The position numbers and the translations under genes are program-made. Below the pieces are notes generated by a model. The model saw only the letters and a program-made list of their open reading frames with translations. It was not told where the DNA came from and made no database searches. From NCBI GenBank assembly GCA_030433215.1, contig JAUIMC010000012.1:49512-113511 (forward strand): a DNA stretch of 64,000 bases, read 5' to 3'. The DNA is from Alphaproteobacteria bacterium. GTDB taxonomy: Bacteria > Pseudomonadota > Alphaproteobacteria > Caulobacterales > Parvularculaceae. How positions within the stretch are numbered: the first letter of the stretch is position 1; the number at the start of each line of letters is the position of its first letter. Of the stretch, positions 60,343 through 64,000 are shown in pieces.

Positions 60343-61704
60343 ATGGCGAGAACCTTCAGGATTATCACGGTTTTAACTGCGGGCTTGATGCTCGCCGCCG
60401 CCCCTGTCTGCGCTCAGGAACCGCCCGCCGATCCCGACCCCGTCATCGAAACCGCGCCGCCGGGCGCAAGCGACGCCGAAATCGAAGCGCGGATCGAGGA
60501 TATCTTCGCCGAGATCGAAAGCCTTCATGAAGTCGACGCTTCGGTTTCCGCCGGCGTGGTGACGCTCTCCGGCGAAACGGCGACCGCCGACGCCGCCGCA
60601 AGAGCTGAATCCATGGCCGCGCGCATCAACGGCGTCGTCACCGTCGAGAACGAAATCGCGCGGGACGTCTCCGTCTCCTCGCGCGTCTCCCCGACGCTCG
60701 GTGAGGCGCAAAACCGGCTCGGCGACATGGTGCGCTCCCTGCCGCTCATCCTGCTGGCGCTCGCGGCCTTCGCCGTCATCGCCGCGCTCGGCTGGATCGT
60801 CGCCGGGTGGGCCGGGCTGTGGCGGCGCGTGACGCCCAATCCGTTCATCGCGGAGCTTGCCGCCTCCACCTTCCGCGCCATTTTTATAGTGCTCGGCGCC
60901 GTTGTCGCCCTGAGCCTGCTCGACGCGACGGCGCTGCTCGGCGCTTTTCTCGGCGCCGCCGGGGTGATCGGCCTCGCCATCGGCTTCGCGGTGCGCGACA
61001 CTATCGAGAATTACATCGCCTCGATCATGCTGTCCCTGCGCCAGCCCTTTCGCCCCAACGATCATGTGGCGATCGACGACAAGGAAGGCCGCGTCATCCG
61101 CCTGACCTCGCGCGCCACGATCCTGATGACGCTTGAGGGCAATCATTTGCGCATTCCGAACGCCGTCGTCTTCAAGGCGGTGATCCTCAATTACACGCGC
61201 AATCCGGAACGGCGCTTCGATTTCGAACTCGGCGTCGACGCCGATGACGACCCGATCGCCGCCATCGACACCGGCGTCGCGGCGATCGCGGCGCTGGACT
61301 TCGTGATGAAGGACCCGCCGCCGCTCGGTTTCATTCGCGCTGTCGGCGATTCCAATATCGTCATCTTCTTCGCGGCCTGGATCGACCAGCGCGAGGCCGA
61401 TTTCGCCAAATCCCGCAGCCTCGCGCTCTCCGCCGCCAAGGACGCGCTGGAAGAAGCCGGCTTCGCCCTGCCCGAGCCGATCTACCGCCTGCGCTTCGAC
61501 GCCGCCTCTCCGCCGATCCTGAAGGAAGCCGCCGGAGCGACCGTCCAGGAAACCGCGCCGCCCGCAAGACCGAAAAAACCCCGCAAGGCCAAAACCCCGG
61601 CCTCCCAGGATGTTGCGCCGGACCAGCATCTGAAAGAAAAGGTCGCCGAGGAGCGCCGGGAACAGGGCGAGGACCTTCTCTCCAGCGCCGCGCCGGTGGA
61701 ATAA
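60343..61704 (+). CDS. MscS-family mechanosensitive channel with periplasmic BON domain
   Basis: 453 residues from ATG 60343; an in-frame ATG six codons earlier lacks a spaced ribosome site. A signal peptide ends in PVCAQ. A BON domain (about residues 40-105: SLHEVDASVSAGVVTLSGET) is followed by three helices; the pore helix is LGAAGVIGLAIGFAVRDTIE. The cytoplasmic MscS beta domain (FRPNDHVAIDDKEGRVIRL) comes next and a charged Lys/Pro-rich tail ends the protein. Likely an osmotic safety valve or a regulated small-conductance channel. Confidence 0.93.
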   Translation: MARTFRIITVLTAGLMLAAAPVCAQEPPADPDPVIETAPPGASDAEIEARIEDIFAEIESLHEVDASVSAGVVTLSGETATADAAARAESMAARINGVVTVENEIARDVSVSSRVSPTLGEAQNRLGDMVRSLPLILLALAAFAVIAALGWIVAGWAGLWRRVTPNPFIAELAASTFRAIFIVLGAVVALSLLDATALLGAFLGAAGVIGLAIGFAVRDTIENYIASIMLSLRQPFRPNDHVAIDDKEGRVIRLTSRATILMTLEGNHLRIPNAVVFKAVILNYTRNPERRFDFELGVDADDDPIAAIDTGVAAIAALDFVMKDPPPLGFIRAVGDSNIVIFFAAWIDQREADFAKSRSLALSAAKDALEEAGFALPEPIYRLRFDAASPPILKEAAGATVQETAPPARPKKPRKAKTPASQDVAPDQHLKEKVAEERREQGEDLLSSAAPVE

Positions 61705-61764
61705 GCAGGCAGTCAGCGGGAAACCATTCGACGCGCCGCCTGAGCGCGGCTACCCTTCTTCTTC

Positions 61765-62442
61765 ATGTGCTTTTCCGCGACCGCCAGCTTCACCGCCGCC
61801 GCCGCTCTCGGCGTCGTCGGCGCGGCGACGCTGGCGCAAAAGCCGAAGCCGCGCGACATGGCCTTTGCGGCCATCCCCGTCATCTTCGCCGCGCATCAGG
61901 CGATCGAAGGCGCGATCTGGCTCGACCTTCATCAGGGCGCCGCCATTCCTTACGCGCTTGTCGTTTCCTATCTTCTGATCGCGCAGGTGCTCTGGCCCGT
62001 TTACATTCCGGCAAGCGTCATCCTGATGGAGCGGGACAGGAAACGCCCCGCCTTGTGGATCCTGCTCGCCGCAGGACTGATCGTTTCCGGCGTCCTCGCC
62101 GCAATCCTCATTCAGCACCGCTATGGCGTGACGGCGGTTGCGGACGGGTTGCGCTATGCAACCGATCACCAGTTCGAACGCCGCCTCCTTGCGCTTTATC
62201 TTCTCGCAACCGTGGCGCCGCTGTTTCTGTCGCGGCATATTTATGTCGTTATGTTCGGCGCGGCGACATGCGCCGGCGCACTCGCCACCGTGCTCGCCTT
62301 TTATTACGCGGCGGCCTCGGTCTGGTGTTTTTTCTCGGCCGTGGCGAGCGTCCTAGTCTTTCTCCACATCCGGCAATCGAACCGCGCCGCGCCTCGGGAA
62401 AAACCTCTTGGGGAACCGTCAACGAAGATTGACGCCGGGTAA
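61765..62442 (+). CDS. DUF6629-type membrane protein
   Basis: 225 residues and about seven helices. It opens with MCFSATASFTAAAALG, the mark of this family, and has AAHQAIEGAIWLDL in the second helix pair. No function known. No ribosome site is obvious before ATG 61765. It starts 60 bases after the MscS gene and may share its transcript. Confidence 0.8.
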   Translation: MCFSATASFTAAAALGVVGAATLAQKPKPRDMAFAAIPVIFAAHQAIEGAIWLDLHQGAAIPYALVVSYLLIAQVLWPVYIPASVILMERDRKRPALWILLAAGLIVSGVLAAILIQHRYGVTAVADGLRYATDHQFERRLLALYLLATVAPLFLSRHIYVVMFGAATCAGALATVLAFYYAAASVWCFFSAVASVLVFLHIRQSNRAAPREKPLGEPSTKIDAG

Positions 62443-62838
62443 AGCCAAGCTTTGGCAGTCGGCGCAGCGAAGCGCTAATCGTTTGAAAATAATGCTCCGC
62501 AGGCCCGGCGCCGCGTGGCGGAAGCCGCCAAAAACAAGCAAGACCATGCCGCCTCGCAAGGTTGGCGCGCGAGGGGCGCGTGCGAATTGCGGCGACAATA
62601 AGGTGCTTCGCAAAAGCTTTGAAGCGTCATTTAACTGTCGCAACGATTCGCTTTTGATGTTACATTATTCGAATAAGAGCCAGCATAAGAAACGATATGT
62701 TAGGGGCCTCCGGTTAACCTTGTTTCCCGCCTTGAAAGGCGGCGACAGGTTTCGGGGTTGCCGAGGGGCTGCGGGAAATAAAGACGGAGAGCGGAAGACA
62801 AAGACGGCGGCGAACATCGGCTGACAGGGCGGGCAAGC
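62443..62838. other. 396-base gap without a recognised gene
   Basis: Stops occur in all likely frames or the coding look is absent. Visible structure: a small hairpin CCGCC/GGCGG near 62730-62745, an AT-richer patch at 62630-62700 that could hold a promoter (TTGATG at 62654-62659, without a good -10), and the palindrome GGTTAACC near 62711. This is probably leader or regulatory DNA for the small gene and prkA. Confidence 0.5.
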
Positions 62839-62994
62839 ATGATGGCTTATGGCGATCACATGAATGCGAATGAAAAGACGGCGCGCCGTTCTTGCTTTAT
62901 GTTGAGCGCAAACCATATCCATGAAGAGGGTTTGCCAAACATGCAAAAGAGGCTCGAGTTTGAGTGCGCCGGTTACAAAGGCGAAGTTGTGTAA
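62839..62994 (+). CDS. Candidate 51-residue protein upstream of prkA
   Basis: The frame runs from ATG 62839 (or the next codon, also ATG) to TAA at 62992. The product is polar and mixed-charge with two cysteines (ARRSCFMLSANHIHEEG, FECAGYKGEVV). A weak GGGCGGG lies upstream. A strong terminator follows 10 bases later, so this stretch is a separate transcript that ends before prkA. It could equally be a non-coding small RNA with a chance frame. Confidence 0.35.
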   Translation: MMAYGDHMNANEKTARRSCFMLSANHIHEEGLPNMQKRLEFECAGYKGEVV

Positions 62995-63004
62995 AGAGTG
63001 CGGG

Positions 63005-63032
63005 GGCGCTGGTTGAAACCAGCGCCTTTTTT
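63005..63032 (+). terminator. Strong intrinsic terminator between the small candidate gene and prkA
   Basis: The arms GGCGCTGGT and ACCAGCGCC close a TGAA loop and are followed by six T residues. It lies 57 bases before the prkA ATG. It isolates prkA from upstream transcription or attenuates a long leader. Confidence 0.92.
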
Positions 63033-63088
63033 ATTTCAACAGGCTGCGGGGCCTTCGCGAAGAGCGAGTTAGAAGTGAGCGTGCGATC

Positions 63089-64000
63089 ATGACTGAACAA
63101 TCTCTCGATGTATTCGACATCTTTTCCGAGAGCTACACAAAGCAAAAACAAGAAGCGATGTCGCTCCGGGATTATCTCCTGGCGGCGCGCGATGACGCAA
63201 TGCTCTATGCGACGTCTGCGGAGCGCATGGTCAAGGCGATCGGCGAGCCGACCCTGGTCGACACATCGAAAGATCCGCGCTTGGCGCGCATCTTTTCCAA
63301 CCGCACCATCCGCCATTACGAAGCCTTCGACGGTTTCTACGGCATGGAGGACACGATCGAACGCATCGTCTCCTTCTTCCGTCACGCCGCCCAAGGCCTC
63401 GAGGAAAAGCGCCAGATCATTTACCTCCTCGGCCCCGTCGGCGGCGGCAAATCCTCCCTCGCCGAACGCCTCAAAGACCTGATGGAGGAATACCCCATCT
63501 ATGTCCTCAAAGCCGGCAACGAGATCTCGCCGGTCTTCGAATCGCCGCTGGGCCTCTTCCAGTCCGAAGAGCTGAAAAGCCTCCTCGAAGAGAAATACGG
63601 CATTGAGAAACGCCGCCTGACGGGCCTCATGAGCCCCTGGGCGGTCAAGCGCCTCGACGAGTTCGGCGGCGACATCTCGAAATTCGAGGTGGTGCGCATC
63701 TACCCGTCGAAACTGCGCCAGGCGGCGATCGCCAAGACCGAACCGGGCGACGAGAACAACCAGGACATTTCCGCGCTCGTCGGCAAGGTCGACATCAGGA
63801 AGCTCGAGCATTTCTCCCAGGACGACACCGACGCCTATTCCTATTCGGGCGGGCTCTGCCGCGCGAACCAGGGCCTTCTGGAATTCGTCGAAATGTTCAA
63901 GGCGCCGATCAAGGTGCTGCACCCGCTCCTCACCGCGACGCAGGAAGGCAACTATGTAGGCACCGAAGCGCTCGGCCCCATCCCCTTCGGCGGCATTATC
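63089..64000 (+). CDS. prkA: PrkA-type AAA+ serine protein kinase, 3' end cut by the window
   Basis: The first 304 codons of the stress-linked PrkA/YeaG kinase, from ATG 63089 to the window edge. The PrkA AAA domain is seen in FYGMEDTIERIVSFFRHAAQ and the Walker A loop YLLGPVGGGKSSLAERL. Later SYSGGLCRANQGLLEFVEMF is the family block. It is normally followed by yeaH-like and spoVR genes, which would lie beyond the window. The -35/-10 of its own promoter was not identified between the terminator and the start. Confidence 0.95.
   Translation, partial: MTEQSLDVFDIFSESYTKQKQEAMSLRDYLLAARDDAMLYATSAERMVKAIGEPTLVDTSKDPRLARIFSNRTIRHYEAFDGFYGMEDTIERIVSFFRHAAQGLEEKRQIIYLLGPVGGGKSSLAERLKDLMEEYPIYVLKAGNEISPVFESPLGLFQSEELKSLLEEKYGIEKRRLTGLMSPWAVKRLDEFGGDISKFEVVRIYPSKLRQAAIAKTEPGDENNQDISALVGKVDIRKLEHFSQDDTDAYSYSGGLCRANQGLLEFVEMFKAPIKVLHPLLTATQEGNYVGTEALGPIPFGGII

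Overview
This 64 kb window is GC-rich chromosomal DNA from an alphaproteobacterium. The indicators are a complete Caulobacter-style cpa/tad pilus locus, the alphaproteobacterial sulfur operon (cysG, DUF2849, cysI, DUF934, cysH), class I lysyl-tRNA synthetase, a very large TonB-dependent receptor and a VPLPA-CTERM-like surface protein. The mix suggests a marine or aquatic Parvularculaceae/Hyphomonadaceae-like bacterium, but no rRNA or other decisive marker is present, so the family is inference. Genes are dense on both strands. I saw no insertion sequence, prophage, CRISPR array, tRNA or rRNA.

Layout. 1-7.5 kb: a truncated S49 peptidase gene, polyprenyl diphosphate synthase, then leftward TPR lipoprotein, ispE, a WecA/MraY-type transferase and ETF-ubiquinone oxidoreductase. 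7.6-12.3 kb: YhhN, a family 4-like uracil-DNA glycosylase, a lytic transglycosylase, a ZIP-like transporter and a GFA protein. 12.3-23.1 kb: the tad locus read leftwards from the Flp pilin (a 57-residue gene), cpaA-B-C-D-E-F, tadB, tadC; beside it lie a Crp-type regulator and a lone secretin N-domain protein. 23.1-27.0 kb: a tightly overlapped operon pabB-pabA-pabC plus a degenerate acyl-CoA-ligase-like gene. 27.2-30.5 kb: AI-2E family permease and the divergent oxyR / ahpC-ahpD peroxide module. 30.5-37.5 kb: methyltransferase, periplasmic protein with a small repeat, 1,020-residue TonB receptor, alpha/beta hydrolase, 5-formyl-THF cyclo-ligase. 37.6-42.8 kb: assimilatory sulfate reduction operon containing an inserted glutathione S-transferase. 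43-48.5 kb: LysR regulator, IscU-like scaffold, pirin, DUF389 protein, cysS, hisI. 48.5-50.5 kb: a TetR regulator divergent from a three-gene module, with three copies of a candidate operator between them. 50.5-57.6 kb: DUF2270 protein, MATE pump, pyrD, DUF952, DASS transporter, small membrane protein, APC-type permease, TerB-like protein. 57.8-64 kb: class I lysS, a VPLPA-CTERM-like protein whose ribosome site lies in a leader hairpin, a BON-MscS channel, DUF6629, a gene-poor stretch with a 51-codon candidate gene, and the start of prkA.

The most interesting points are the degenerate ANL ligase coupled to the p-aminobenzoate genes, the hairpin over the ribosome site at 59467-59503, the triplicated TetR-type operator, the UDG that lacks two of the four usual iron-sulfur cysteines, the glutathione transferase inside the sulfur operon and the small candidate gene before prkA. 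I do not see an unambiguous new defence or mobile system here.
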